Shown here: one piece after another, positions 27,373 through 35,706 of the stretch
How positions within the stretch are numbered: position 1 is the first letter of the stretch
How the letters are laid out: the number at the start of each line of letters is the position of its first letter
Assembly (NCBI GenBank): GCA_019163135.1
Contig: JAFLKR010000003.1
Coordinates: 17,901 to 81,900, forward strand
DNA: 64,000 bases
Source: Desulfobulbaceae bacterium
GTDB taxonomy: Bacteria > Desulfobacterota > Desulfobulbia > Desulfobulbales > Desulfobulbaceae
Reading direction: 5' to 3'
Notes under the pieces: model-generated
Database searches by the model: none
What the model was told of the DNA's origin: nothing
The model's input: the letters and a program-made list of their open reading frames with translations, nothing else
Translations under genes and position numbers: made by a program

Positions 27373-27762
27373 ATGAAAGTAGATTTTTGGGGACAAGAAT
27401 TTGAAGTAAACATGGTGGTCGGTTGCATCGGCGGTTTTTTGATTGCCGTAATGTCTTCGATGTTTGGGTTCGGCGGTGGTCCGTTCATGGTGCCGTTGAT
27501 GACGGTGGCCTTGCGACTGCCCATGTACCTGGTGGTCGGCAGTTCGTTGCTGGCGATTTTTTTCAGCACCTCGGTCAGCACAGTTCGTCATTATCAGTTC
27601 GGTAATTTCGACTTGATATTTTTCCTGGCCATGTTTCCTGCGGCCCTGCTGGGCGGGTATATCGGACCGCAGATCGCCAAACGGGTCAGTCCGTTGGTGG
27701 TGAAGCGGGTTGCCTGCGCCGGACTGTTGCTGCTGGCACTCAACTTGCTCGGCTTGTATTAA
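27373..27762 (+). CDS. TauE/SafE-type exporter, C-terminal half
   Basis: A 129-residue protein with four hydrophobic helices that corresponds to one half of a TauE/SafE permease. The glycine-rich repeat signature MSSMFGFGGGPFMVPLM (residues about 30-46) mirrors GAGGGFIMNPLL in the upstream gene, as expected for the two inverted halves. It has its own AGGAGG ribosome site 27 bases after the upstream stop, so it is a separate protein and not a frameshifted tail. The two products probably form a heteromeric transporter. A strong terminator follows. Confidence 0.85.
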   Translation: MKVDFWGQEFEVNMVVGCIGGFLIAVMSSMFGFGGGPFMVPLMTVALRLPMYLVVGSSLLAIFFSTSVSTVRHYQFGNFDLIFFLAMFPAALLGGYIGPQIAKRVSPLVVKRVACAGLLLLALNLLGLY

Positions 27763-27836
27763 GAGGCCGAGTGTCGGCAGGCGACCGCAACGCCTGACCT
27801 TTTGATTTTATTAGATTTCTTTGCAAGAGTAAGGAT

Positions 27837-27871
27837 GCCGGGACCTATTGTATAGGTCCCGGCTTTTTTTT
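27837..27871 (+). terminator. Strong rho-independent terminator
   Basis: A perfect 12-base stem GCCGGGACCTAT / ATAGGTCCCGGC with a 3-base loop is followed directly by eight T residues. It ends the split TauE/SafE operon. Confidence 0.95.
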
Positions 27872-27939
27872 CAACGGGGATTGCCCTTAGCAACCAGGGG
27901 CAGCCCTTTCGCGTATTTACTGCTTCCATTACCTGCCAT
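27871..27939 (-). CDS. Possible 22-residue small protein
   Basis: A 22-codon frame on the minus strand beginning at ATG 27939, with AGGAG seven bases upstream (27947-27951), an unusually good ribosome site. The product begins MAGNGSSKYAKGLP and ends LVAKGNPR, basic and Gly-rich, with no membrane segment. It lies between the terminator of the TauE/SafE operon and the channel gene, in the opposite direction. TATACC near 27972-27977 (minus strand) could be a -10 box. It is too short to identify by content and rests on the ribosome site alone. Confidence 0.45.
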   Translation of the reverse strand: MAGNGSSKYAKGLPLVAKGNPR

Positions 27940-28059
27940 CGTTGTTCTCCTCTTTTTTTTCGCGATATCCGTGGTATAGTGCCGGGGAAAAAAAGTAACA
28001 GATCGAGTAACTTCCGTAACAAAGAATAGCAATGCACGCCGGGTTTGGTATCATTTCCA

Positions 28060-29397
28060 ATGAATAAATGCATCATATCTTTACTGTTGATGGTCGTGAC
28101 CATTTTCCTTGGAGCAACCGGCTATCATTTCATCGAGCGTTATCCGGTGATCGATGCGTTTTACATGGCGGTGATCACAATTACTACCGTCGGCTTTGGC
28201 GAGATTTATCCCCTTTCGGAAATTGGGCGATTGTTCACCATCGGGCTGATCCTGGTTGGCTTTGTGGTGCTTGGTTTTTTTGGAAGTTCCTTGGTAGAGC
28301 TTTTGCTCGAGAGAGTCTGGAGCGGTGATATAAAAGGGAAAAAAATGAAAAAACAGATAGCGCGCTTAAAGCATCATCACATTATCTGCGGCTATGGCAG
28401 AGTCGGTAAAGTTGCAGCCCAGCATCTTTTTGAAGCAGGGGCCAGCTTCGTGGTCATCGACTCCTCACCAGCCACCTGCGAACAACTGCAGGAACGCGGT
28501 TATCCCTACGTGGAGGGTGATGCCACTCGCGAGTCCATCCTCATGGAAGCACGGATCAAAGAGGCAAGCGGTTTGCTTGCCCTGGTGCAGTCGGATCCCC
28601 ATAATCTTTTTATCGTCTTGAGCGCCAGAGAACTCAATCCAACTTTGCATATTATTGCGCGCTCCGAAGATAAATACACCGAGAAGAAAATATTGAAGGC
28701 CGGAGCCGACGCTATCATCTCTCCTTTTGATTCCGCCGGTCGGCAGATAGCCGATAATCTGCTGGCTGCCACCGGTGGTCACCTCAAACTGACAACGGTA
28801 AATCAGATACAACTGCAACCCGAATGGATCATTGTTCAAGAAGGATCCGGGATGATCAATGAATCGATTGCCGCCATTGCCCATTCGATGCGCCACGATA
28901 TCATCGGCCTGCGTCGTAATGCTGTCGACATGCTGCAGCCCACCGGTGAAACCGTTATACTGCAGGGGGATCAGTTGTTGATTATCTCCGAACAAAGCGA
29001 AATCACCGCACCGGAAACCCTGCAGGTCATCCCAAAAAAAATCGTGATTGTCGATGATAACCCGGTGATAGTCAGGCTCTTCGCCAGATTGTTTCAAAAG
29101 GCCGGTTTTCATCCTTTTACCGCAGACAGCGGCGATACAGGCCTTGCCCTCATTCTTCAGGAAAAACCGGCTGCGGCGGTGGTTGATTTTATGCTTCCCG
29201 GATTGAACGGGTTGGAAGTCTGCCGACGGGTTCGGCAGGAATACCAGGGAGGACCCATTAAGCTCATTGTGTTCACCGGAGATGACGATCTGCAGTTGCG
29301 TATGAGATGCCTGGAGGCCGGAGCTGACGACGTTATTGTCAAGAGCTCTGATACCGCTGAAATTATAGGCGTTGTTTCCAGGCTCGTTCATCCCTGA
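28060..29397 (+). CDS. Potassium channel with RCK domain fused to a response-regulator receiver
   Basis: A 445-residue protein from ATG 28060 (TTG 28045 also in frame). Two helices flank a pore loop with the potassium selectivity filter TVGFGE (residues 43-48). A cytoplasmic RCK/TrkA-N Rossmann domain starts at HIICGYGRVGKVAAQHL (about 106), followed by a TrkA-C-like domain (about 235-318). The last 120 residues are a receiver domain with VDDNPV, phospho-Asp about 376 in AVVDFMLPGLNG, VFTGDDD and a Lys in IVKSSD. Channels of the MthK type end after RCK, so the receiver is an added domain. Gating by phosphorylation is a natural hypothesis but unproven. Confidence 0.92.
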   Translation: MNKCIISLLLMVVTIFLGATGYHFIERYPVIDAFYMAVITITTVGFGEIYPLSEIGRLFTIGLILVGFVVLGFFGSSLVELLLERVWSGDIKGKKMKKQIARLKHHHIICGYGRVGKVAAQHLFEAGASFVVIDSSPATCEQLQERGYPYVEGDATRESILMEARIKEASGLLALVQSDPHNLFIVLSARELNPTLHIIARSEDKYTEKKILKAGADAIISPFDSAGRQIADNLLAATGGHLKLTTVNQIQLQPEWIIVQEGSGMINESIAAIAHSMRHDIIGLRRNAVDMLQPTGETVILQGDQLLIISEQSEITAPETLQVIPKKIVIVDDNPVIVRLFARLFQKAGFHPFTADSGDTGLALILQEKPAAAVVDFMLPGLNGLEVCRRVRQEYQGGPIKLIVFTGDDDLQLRMRCLEAGADDVIVKSSDTAEIIGVVSRLVHP

Positions 29398-29504
29398 TCG
29401 GTTTTTTTTTCTTCAATTTCGTGGAAATGGCTCAGCTCGCGATTATCACCCTTCAGTCGGGGCCTTGGATGGTCGGTCGTGGTTACTAAAAAAACAATTT
29501 CCTC

Positions 29505-29533
29505 TTGCCATTATTGGCTTAGAATGTGATACT
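29505..29533 (+). promoter_or_regulatory. Candidate sigma-70 promoter for the PilZ gene
   Basis: TTGCCA (29505-29510) and GATACT (29528-29533) are separated by 17 bases and match the -35 and -10 consensus at five and four of six positions. The PilZ start is 40 bases downstream. Confidence 0.45.
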
Positions 29534-29572
29534 AAAGCAAATTACGCCGATTTTTCTATTTAGGTGGAAGAG

Positions 29573-29980
29573 ATGAAAACAGCAGGGCCGATCGCGCTCA
29601 GTCCTGAAAAACGAAGAGATACGCGGGTGATTTTTACCCGCAGTGTCAAACTCTTCGTCAAGGGGAAATTGCAAGGCCGATATCCCGCGAGGAACCTGAG
29701 TTTGGGTGGCCTGTTTATTGAAGGTACTGTCAATATACCCGATGGTGAGGATTGCCATCTCGAATTGCATGAAACCGGCCGTCATTCCAGCCTTATTTTG
29801 ACTTTTTCTGGAAAAGTGATTCGGCAAGATAAAGATGGGGTCGGGGTCAAATTCACCAGCATGGGAGAAGACAGTTTTATGTTTCTACAGACCATGGTCT
29901 TGTATTCATCTGACGAACCTGTCGGGGTTGCAGAACAATTTCTTGAGACCTTTAATTCTGACAAAGCCTCAAGTGGTTAA
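29573..29980 (+). CDS. PilZ-domain protein (putative c-di-GMP receptor)
   Basis: A 135-residue single-domain PilZ protein. The two c-di-GMP-binding signatures are present: the Arg-rich RRDTR near residue 15 and the loop NLSLGGLFIEG (D/N-x-S-x-x-G) near residue 42. ATG 29573 is preferred; GTG 29564 is in frame and overlaps the ribosome site. It is probably a monocistronic effector that alters motility or surface traits when c-di-GMP is bound. No enzyme making or breaking c-di-GMP is in the window. Confidence 0.88.
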   Translation: MKTAGPIALSPEKRRDTRVIFTRSVKLFVKGKLQGRYPARNLSLGGLFIEGTVNIPDGEDCHLELHETGRHSSLILTFSGKVIRQDKDGVGVKFTSMGEDSFMFLQTMVLYSSDEPVGVAEQFLETFNSDKASSG

Positions 29981-30040
29981 TGTCATGTGGAAAAGATAAA
30001 AAGGCTCTTGTTTTGTTGTGGGGCATGAATTTTTTTTGCA

Positions 30041-30046
30041 TATAAT
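30041..30046 (+). promoter_or_regulatory. -10 box of a probable mla promoter
   Basis: A perfect TATAAT lies 55 bases before mlaE. Upstream, TTGTGG at 30016-30021 could serve as a -35 box, but the spacing of 19 is long. Confidence 0.4.
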
Positions 30047-30101
30047 CTGTCCACTTATTTATTCCTAGAACCGTTGACGGCCTTATCCAACGACCCTTTG
30101 C

Positions 30102-30920
30102 ATGAATCAACCTGAAAAAAAAATATTTATATTGTTCCGGGGACTAGGTGCGCTAGGTGAACAAAGCCTATATATCCTGACTGACCTCGGCAGGATGGGA
30201 ACTTTTTTGTTTTTTGCCCTTGTCGGTCTGTTTAAAAGACCCTTTCGTTTCAGGGAACTACTCAAACAACTCGCTTTTATCGGTGCCGGATCCTTCTCGG
30301 TTATTTTTTTTACCGCCCTTTCCTCGGGAATGGTGCTTGGACTGCAAGGGTATTATTCCCTCAATAAATTCGGAGCCGAGGGGATGCTGGGGTCGGCAGT
30401 CTCGCTCACTTTGATCATGGAATTAGGCCCAATCCTGACAGCTTTGATGGTTACCGGCAGGGCGGGGTCTTCGATGTGCGCTGAAATTGGTATTATGCGG
30501 ATTTCCGAACAGATAGATGCCTTGGAATGCATGGCTATCGATCCTTTCCGCTATCTCATTTCGCCTAAATTTCTCGCGGTATTAATCTCCGTGCCGTTGC
30601 TGACTGCGGTGTTTGATGTTGTGGGCCTTATGGGCGGATATTTGACTGGGGTCCTATTAAAAGGGGTTAACAGCGGTTCCTTCTTTAACGGGATGCAGCA
30701 AAGCGTCACGAATCACGATATCCGCATGGGGGTTATCAAATCTGTGGTTTTCGCCCTGCTGCTGGTATGGATTAGCACCGGGCGCGGGTATTTTGTTCAA
30801 AAGATTCGTGGTGCTGGTTTTGGGGCGGAAAGCGTCAGTAAGGTGACAACCCAGGCCGTGGTGTTGTCCTCGATTTCGGTGTTGATTTTTGATTATCTAC
30901 TGACTGCGGTGTTGTTGTGA
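30102..30920 (+). CDS. mlaE: MlaE phospholipid ABC transporter permease
   Basis: Inner-membrane permease (272 residues) of the Mla system, which moves phospholipids between the outer and inner membranes. The MlaE-family core is clear: SGMVLGLQGYYSLNKFGAEG, LIMELGPILTALMVTGRAGS and AEIGIMRISEQIDALECMAI. An N-terminal amphipathic segment precedes it. It is the first gene of mlaE-F-D-A-C, and its stop overlaps the mlaF start by four bases (GTGA). Confidence 0.95.
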   Translation: MNQPEKKIFILFRGLGALGEQSLYILTDLGRMGTFLFFALVGLFKRPFRFRELLKQLAFIGAGSFSVIFFTALSSGMVLGLQGYYSLNKFGAEGMLGSAVSLTLIMELGPILTALMVTGRAGSSMCAEIGIMRISEQIDALECMAIDPFRYLISPKFLAVLISVPLLTAVFDVVGLMGGYLTGVLLKGVNSGSFFNGMQQSVTNHDIRMGVIKSVVFALLLVWISTGRGYFVQKIRGAGFGAESVSKVTTQAVVLSSISVLIFDYLLTAVLL

Positions 30921-31702
30921 TTTCCGCTGACCTTTCATCGCCTGATGCGGCGATACGTTTTGTCGATGTTTGTAAATCCTTCGGCGAAGGAACCAGGCGG
31001 CATATGGTCCTGGATCGAGTTAGTTTTTCGGTACCACAGGGGTTGACGACTGTTATCGCCGGTGGCAGCGGTCAAGGGAAAAGTGTCATCCTCAAATTAA
31101 TCCTCGGCCTACTTCGGCCGGACTCGGGCCAAGTGCTGGTAGGCGAGCAAGATGTAACGACCATGGGATATAGGGCGCTCCAGGAATTGCGGATGCGGTT
31201 TGGCGTACTCTTTCAGGGTTCGGCACTGTTTGATTCCTTGACCGTATTTGAAAATATTGCACTTCCTTTGCGTGAACGAACCGGGCTCTCCTCTGAAGAA
31301 ATCCATAATCGAGTTGCGGCCACACTCGACCAACTTGAGCTGACTGGCCATGAAGAAAAGTTTCCGGCTCAACTTAGTGGCGGCATGAAAAAACGGGTTG
31401 GTCTAGCGCGGGCGCTGCAATTGGAGCCTAAAATTGTGCTTTTTGACGAACCGACTACTGGGCTTGATCCGGTTATGACTAAGGAAATCTACGAGTTGTT
31501 TGCAGTCACCCAAAAAAAAATGGGATACACTGCGGTGATAGTCAGTCATGATATTCCGCAGATTTTTTCGCTGGCTGATCAAATAATATTATTGAATAAA
31601 GGTGAGTTGGATGTGTTCGCCGATGCAGACCAGATCCCTCATTCAAGCAAGCCTTTTATTCGAGAGTTTGCACGCATGGTGATGGGGCAGCAGGTCCCCT
31701 GA
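30917..31702 (+). CDS. mlaF: MlaF phospholipid ABC transporter ATPase
   Basis: ATPase (261 residues) powering the MlaFED complex. Walker A GGSGQGKS, the signature LSGGMKKRVGLARAL, Walker B IVLFDEPTTGLDP and the switch His in VIVSHD are all intact. The start is GTG 30917, overlapping mlaE. It docks with the MlaE permease. MlaB, the small STAS partner found in Escherichia coli, is not encoded anywhere in this cluster. Confidence 0.95.
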   Translation: MISADLSSPDAAIRFVDVCKSFGEGTRRHMVLDRVSFSVPQGLTTVIAGGSGQGKSVILKLILGLLRPDSGQVLVGEQDVTTMGYRALQELRMRFGVLFQGSALFDSLTVFENIALPLRERTGLSSEEIHNRVAATLDQLELTGHEEKFPAQLSGGMKKRVGLARALQLEPKIVLFDEPTTGLDPVMTKEIYELFAVTQKKMGYTAVIVSHDIPQIFSLADQIILLNKGELDVFADADQIPHSSKPFIREFARMVMGQQVP

Positions 31703-31723
31703 AGAACAAAAGGAGAAACGTTT

Positions 31724-32176
31724 ATGGGTAACCCCCGAGTAGAAATCGTGGTCGGGTCCTTTTTGGTGTTGGGTTTTTTGGCTTTCGGTTGGTTGGCATT
31801 GCAACTGGGCGAGGTGTCATGGTTTACGGGATCAAAAACCTATATGCTGTCCGCGGAGTTTAATAATGTTTCCGGTGTCAAGACCGGAGCTGATGTTCAA
31901 ATTGCCGGGGTCACCGTAGGTAAGGTGCGCCAGCTCAATCTGAATAAAGAGAATATGGCGGTGGTCGAGATGCAGATCGACCGCGGAGTCAAGGTACCGG
32001 TCGATTCAATTGCCTCAGTCAAATCGCAGGGGATCATCGGGGATAAATATATCCAGATTAGCTTAGGTGGGGATGAAGCCCTATATAAACTAGGTGAAAC
32101 CATTGTGGATACGGAATCGTCTGTTGATCTCGAGTCCCTCATTTCTAAATTTGCTTTTGGTCAGGTGAGTAAATAA
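31724..32176 (+). CDS. mlaD: MlaD substrate-binding subunit (MCE domain)
   Basis: A 150-residue protein with one N-terminal transmembrane helix (about residues 8-28) and a single periplasmic MCE domain that forms the hexameric lipid-binding ring on MlaFE. The MCE pattern is clear: FNNVSGVKTGADVQIAGVTV, then VPVDSIASVKSQGIIGDKYI. The C-terminal helix is short compared with Escherichia coli MlaD (183 residues). AAAGGAG precedes ATG 31724. Confidence 0.94.
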   Translation: MGNPRVEIVVGSFLVLGFLAFGWLALQLGEVSWFTGSKTYMLSAEFNNVSGVKTGADVQIAGVTVGKVRQLNLNKENMAVVEMQIDRGVKVPVDSIASVKSQGIIGDKYIQISLGGDEALYKLGETIVDTESSVDLESLISKFAFGQVSK

Positions 32177-32183
32177 AATCGGC

Positions 32184-32975
32184 ATGATCGCAATGAATCT
32201 AAATAATCTGTACCGATTGTCGTTGAGGTTGATGGTAGCTTTGGCGTTGGTTTTTGTTGTTTTCGCTAATGCCTCCGGCACAGAGGATTTTCTCAACGAT
32301 GAAAGCTATGATGACAAAGCGGTTGGCGTCAAGGCTTCTGATCCCCTTGAACCGTTCAACCGGGCCATGTTCACCTTTAACGATAAGGTGTATGTCTGGG
32401 TGCTTGACCCAGTTGCCACTGGTTACAGTAAAGTGTTGCCCGCCGATATCAGGCAGTGTGTCGGTAACTTTTTTTACAATTTCGGAGAGCCGATACGCTC
32501 AGTCAACTTTCTGCTCCAGGGGCGATTTCGTGACTCTGGCTTGACGTTATCCCGATTTGCGATTAATAGCATCGCTGGTGTTTTTGGCTTGGCGGATCCC
32601 GCCGCCGATGAATTCAAGATTCCCCGGAAGAAAGCCACCTTTGGTCAGACCTTGTCTGTATGGGGGGTTGGTGATGGTTTTTATTTAGTTGTACCTTTGC
32701 TGGGGTCCTCTACGTTGCGAGATTTTTCCGGCAAGATGGTTGAAACTTTGGCGACCTCTTCCTATTATCCCTGGAATGATGAAGCTGGCACTTCCGTTGC
32801 TGTTTTTAGCGGTCAAGTGGTCAACGACACCTCGCTTCGTCTCGGGGTTTATGAGGACATTAAATCAATGAGTTTTGATCCCTATGTTGCCTTTCGGAAT
32901 GCCTATTTCCAGTCACGAGACAAGGCAACCGACAACGTTTTGGTTCCAAACCCAAATTATGATGTCAATCACTAG
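32184..32975 (+). CDS. mlaA: MlaA (VacJ) outer-membrane phospholipid protein
   Basis: Outer-membrane component (263 residues) that removes misplaced phospholipids from the outer leaflet and hands them to MlaC. The family signature DPLEPFNRAMFTFNDKVY lies near residue 53, and FAINSIAGVFGLADPA and FGQTLSVWGVGDGFYLVVP follow. Escherichia coli MlaA is a lipoprotein. Here the signal region (LALVFVVFANASG) has no cysteine, so the protein may be cleaved by signal peptidase I. It starts seven bases after mlaD, a gene order in which mlaA joins the transporter operon. Confidence 0.93.
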   Translation: MIAMNLNNLYRLSLRLMVALALVFVVFANASGTEDFLNDESYDDKAVGVKASDPLEPFNRAMFTFNDKVYVWVLDPVATGYSKVLPADIRQCVGNFFYNFGEPIRSVNFLLQGRFRDSGLTLSRFAINSIAGVFGLADPAADEFKIPRKKATFGQTLSVWGVGDGFYLVVPLLGSSTLRDFSGKMVETLATSSYYPWNDEAGTSVAVFSGQVVNDTSLRLGVYEDIKSMSFDPYVAFRNAYFQSRDKATDNVLVPNPNYDVNH

Positions 32976-33012
32976 AAAAATCCCCGTGGTTTCGATGGGG
33001 TAATGGGCTGTC

Positions 33013-33648
33013 ATGTTGCGCAATAAATTTACAATAATATTAATATTCTTGGTTTCTTTTTGTTTTATGGGGATGGCGTTGTCGCAAAGTGCTGCCTCCG
33101 CGACCCCTGATCCCACTGAGCAATTCCGTCCTTTTCTTAAAAAAGTCACTGATATTCTGGTCGACCCTCAATTGAAAACCATCCCGAAAAATGAACAAGG
33201 TAGAAAAATCATTAGTGTCGTTCGGGAACACTTCGATTTTCGTGAAATGAGCAAACGGGTTCTCGGCCAACAATGGCGGGAGCTCAATGCTCAGGAACAG
33301 GGGGAGTTTGAAGATCTTTTTACTCAATTGTTGCAATACGCCTATATCGGAAAAATTGATGATTACTCCGGTCAGGAGGTTGAATTCACCCTGCAACGGA
33401 TCAAAGGTGAAAGAGCGGAGGTGCAGACCCTGTTAGTGGATAAGGGGAAAACAATTCCGGTCTCGTATATTATGTTGCTTCGAGGTGAGCAATGGATGGC
33501 CTATGATGTGGTTATAGAGGGGGTGAGTCTAGTGCGTAATTACATGGAACAGTTTAAGGAAATCCTGACGAAAGAAGGGTATACCGGTCTTGTTGAGCAA
33601 ATTAAAGAGAAAATCAGTCAGATAGAAAAAGAACAGAAGAAGAGTTGA
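33013..33648 (+). CDS. mlaC: MlaC periplasmic phospholipid carrier
   Basis: Soluble periplasmic shuttle (211 residues) between MlaA and MlaFED. A signal peptide ends near residue 30 (ALSQSAASA). The Ttg2D/MlaC family pattern follows: DFREMSKRVLGQQWRELNAQ, then TLLVDKGKTIPVSYIML and EGVSLVRNYMEQFKEIL, whose final segment lines the lipid pocket. The C-terminal tail is Lys/Glu-rich. It is the last gene of the mla cluster, followed by a hairpin. Confidence 0.94.
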   Translation: MLRNKFTIILIFLVSFCFMGMALSQSAASATPDPTEQFRPFLKKVTDILVDPQLKTIPKNEQGRKIISVVREHFDFREMSKRVLGQQWRELNAQEQGEFEDLFTQLLQYAYIGKIDDYSGQEVEFTLQRIKGERAEVQTLLVDKGKTIPVSYIMLLRGEQWMAYDVVIEGVSLVRNYMEQFKEILTKEGYTGLVEQIKEKISQIEKEQKKS

Positions 33649-33675
33649 ATGTCTCGCGGACAGAGTCTCTTCTTC
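33636..33675 (+). terminator. Hairpin after mlaC, possible weak terminator
   Basis: GAAGAAGAG (33636-33644) pairs perfectly with CTCTTCTTC (33667-33675), with an inner TGTC/GACA stem. The stem starts inside the mlaC stop region. There is no strong T run after it, so it may serve as an mRNA stabiliser instead of a terminator. Confidence 0.35.
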
Positions 33676-33878
33676 ACCCTTTGAAATATACCGTTGTCTG
33701 TTTGATTTCTTCCTCTCGTTGTCCTTAATTATTCATAGTTTCTTAGCCTGATACAAGAGAGCCTTTTTAGCTGTAATTTCTCCCTCATTGTGTTTTTAGT
33801 TGGCTAATCCTTTTTTTTTTTGTATGATTTGCAGCTTCGACCAAAATTCAACCTTGGCGTGCAGGGGCTGAAGTAAAG

Positions 33879-34394
33879 ATGCAGATTAAGTTTACCGAAA
33901 TTTCACCATATGGAAGCAGTTATGAGGTGCAGCGCTTAGAAAGCCTCGTGACGCAGAAAGACTTTGTGGTGAAAAGTCCATTTTCGGCGCAATGTACCTT
34001 GAAGCGTAAGGGAGACAGCAAGGTTGAGATGCATGGCCGGTTGAAAACTTGCATCTCTTTGCCTTGTGACCGTTGTCTTGCCACGTATGATGTTGCTATA
34101 GATACCGAATATCAGATTCTTTTCGAGACGGGATCCAGCGATTCCTGGAAGGTAAAAGAGTTGGAGTGCACCCTGCCCGATTTGGATAGCATCGTTCTTG
34201 ATGAGCCGGTTATCGACCTCGACGATGTTCTGCGGCAGCAACTATATCTCTCACTTCCCGTGAAGAGTCTGTGTTCGGAACAGTGTAAAGGAATCTGCCC
34301 CCAATGCGGGGTCAATCGCAACCTTGCCGAGTGCAATTGTGCGAATGAAACCCCCGTCGGACCTTTTGCGGCTCTTGTTCAGTTGAAAAAATAA
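33879..34394 (+). CDS. yceD: YceD family protein (DUF177)
   Basis: A 171-residue YceD/DUF177 protein. These are commonly encoded just before rpmF and have been linked to 23S rRNA accumulation; the exact activity is not established here. A central CISLPCDRCL and the C-terminal SLCSEQCKGICPQCGVNRN contain the family's cysteine motif, typical of the metal-binding form. It starts the yceD-rpmF-plsX-fabH order that is widespread in bacteria. Confidence 0.9.
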   Translation: MQIKFTEISPYGSSYEVQRLESLVTQKDFVVKSPFSAQCTLKRKGDSKVEMHGRLKTCISLPCDRCLATYDVAIDTEYQILFETGSSDSWKVKELECTLPDLDSIVLDEPVIDLDDVLRQQLYLSLPVKSLCSEQCKGICPQCGVNRNLAECNCANETPVGPFAALVQLKK

Positions 34395-34484
34395 AGCATT
34401 TTTTAATGATAAATTGTCCGTATGGCATATGGCCAGACCTGTTCGTACAGGGCGGATAAACCCAGGATATAATGGAGGAACACA

Positions 34485-34673
34485 ATGGCTTTACCTAAAA
34501 GAAGACATTCCTACTCACGGACCAGGCAACGCCGTTCGCATGACGCGCTGGTTAAACCAAACGTCGGCAAGTGCCCTGAATGCGGCGAGCCAAAAATGAT
34601 GCATCAGCTTTGCGGCGGTTGTGGCATGTATAAAGGCAGGAATGTTATCCGTCTTGGGGAAGATCTTAATTAG
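34485..34673 (+). CDS. rpmF: 50S ribosomal protein L32
   Basis: Small basic ribosomal protein of 62 residues. The N-terminal MALPKRRHSYSRTRQRRSHD is the standard L32 start, and four cysteines (CPECGEP, then CGGCG) form the zinc-ribbon version of the protein, so this is the zinc-dependent form. ATG 34485 follows a GGAGG site. It lies between yceD and plsX as in many bacteria. Confidence 0.97.
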   Translation: MALPKRRHSYSRTRQRRSHDALVKPNVGKCPECGEPKMMHQLCGGCGMYKGRNVIRLGEDLN

Positions 34674-34681
34674 GCAATACA

Positions 34682-35692
34682 GTGAGGATAGCCCTTGACG
34701 CCATGGGAGGCGACCGGGGGTCAGAGATGGCGATCCAAGGCGCGCTTGCTGCGGTTCGAGACACCAAAGGTCTCGAAGTCATTCTGATTGGCCCCCGTAC
34801 TATTTTAGAACAGCAGCTTGTTGAGCATGTTGCCGGCAACATTGAATTCCTTGAACGAATCTCCGTTCACCATGCGTCTGAAGTTATCACTATGGATGAT
34901 TCGCCGGTGGATGCGGTTCGGAAAAAGAAAGAAGCAACCATTATGGTCGGCTTCGATTTGGTGAAAAATGGCTTGGCAGACGCCGTTGTTTCCGCCGGCA
35001 ACTCCGGTGCAACTATGGCTGCGGCCGTTAGGAAACTTGGTAGGTTGCCGGGGATATCCCGACCGGGCCTTGCTAGTTTTTTCCCAACCTTGAAGAAGCC
35101 TGTGATGCTGATGGACATTGGCGCAAATGTTGATTGTCGCCCTCAGCATCTCTATCAATTCGCCGTGATGGCTTCTTCATGCTCGCGTTTGCTGCTTAAT
35201 TTGGATCAGCCCCGCATCGGTCTTCTCAGCATTGGTGAAGAAACCGGTAAAGGCAATGCCTTGGTCAAGGAAACCTATGACCTGTTGAAACAGAGTCCGC
35301 TTAATTTTATCGGCAATGTCGAAGGGCGCGATGTCTATAAGGGAGATGTCGATGTCATCGTTTGCGATGGATTTGTTGGTAATATTTCTCTGAAAATCAG
35401 TGAAGGACTGGCTGACGCCGCCATGCAGATGCTGAAACGAGAAATTATGAAAACCTGGCGGGCTAAGTTAGGGTATCTTCTTATTCGTGAAGCCTTGAAA
35501 GGATTTAAAAAACAGGTCGATTACGCCGAATATGGTGGGGCGCCATTGCTAGGGATTGATGGAACTGGCATTATTTGTCACGGTTCCTCTAATGCCACCG
35601 CTATCCGCAATGCCATTGAGGTTGCAGCCAATATGGTGCGCAACCGCGTCAACGAAGCCATCGTTCAAGCCTTAGGCGAATACGCCGCTTAG
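34682..35692 (+). CDS. plsX: Phosphate acyltransferase PlsX
   Basis: Converts acyl-ACP to acyl-phosphate, the first step toward phosphatidic acid. The 336-residue sequence starts MRIALDAMGGDRGSEM, the signature PlsX N-terminus, and contains GNSGATMAAAVRKLGRLPGI and MDIGANVDC. The start is GTG 34682, eight bases after rpmF, and it is probably co-transcribed with yceD-rpmF and fabH. Confidence 0.96.
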   Translation: MRIALDAMGGDRGSEMAIQGALAAVRDTKGLEVILIGPRTILEQQLVEHVAGNIEFLERISVHHASEVITMDDSPVDAVRKKKEATIMVGFDLVKNGLADAVVSAGNSGATMAAAVRKLGRLPGISRPGLASFFPTLKKPVMLMDIGANVDCRPQHLYQFAVMASSCSRLLLNLDQPRIGLLSIGEETGKGNALVKETYDLLKQSPLNFIGNVEGRDVYKGDVDVIVCDGFVGNISLKISEGLADAAMQMLKREIMKTWRAKLGYLLIREALKGFKKQVDYAEYGGAPLLGIDGTGIICHGSSNATAIRNAIEVAANMVRNRVNEAIVQALGEYAA

Positions 35693-35706
35693 AAGCAGGT
35701 CCATTC

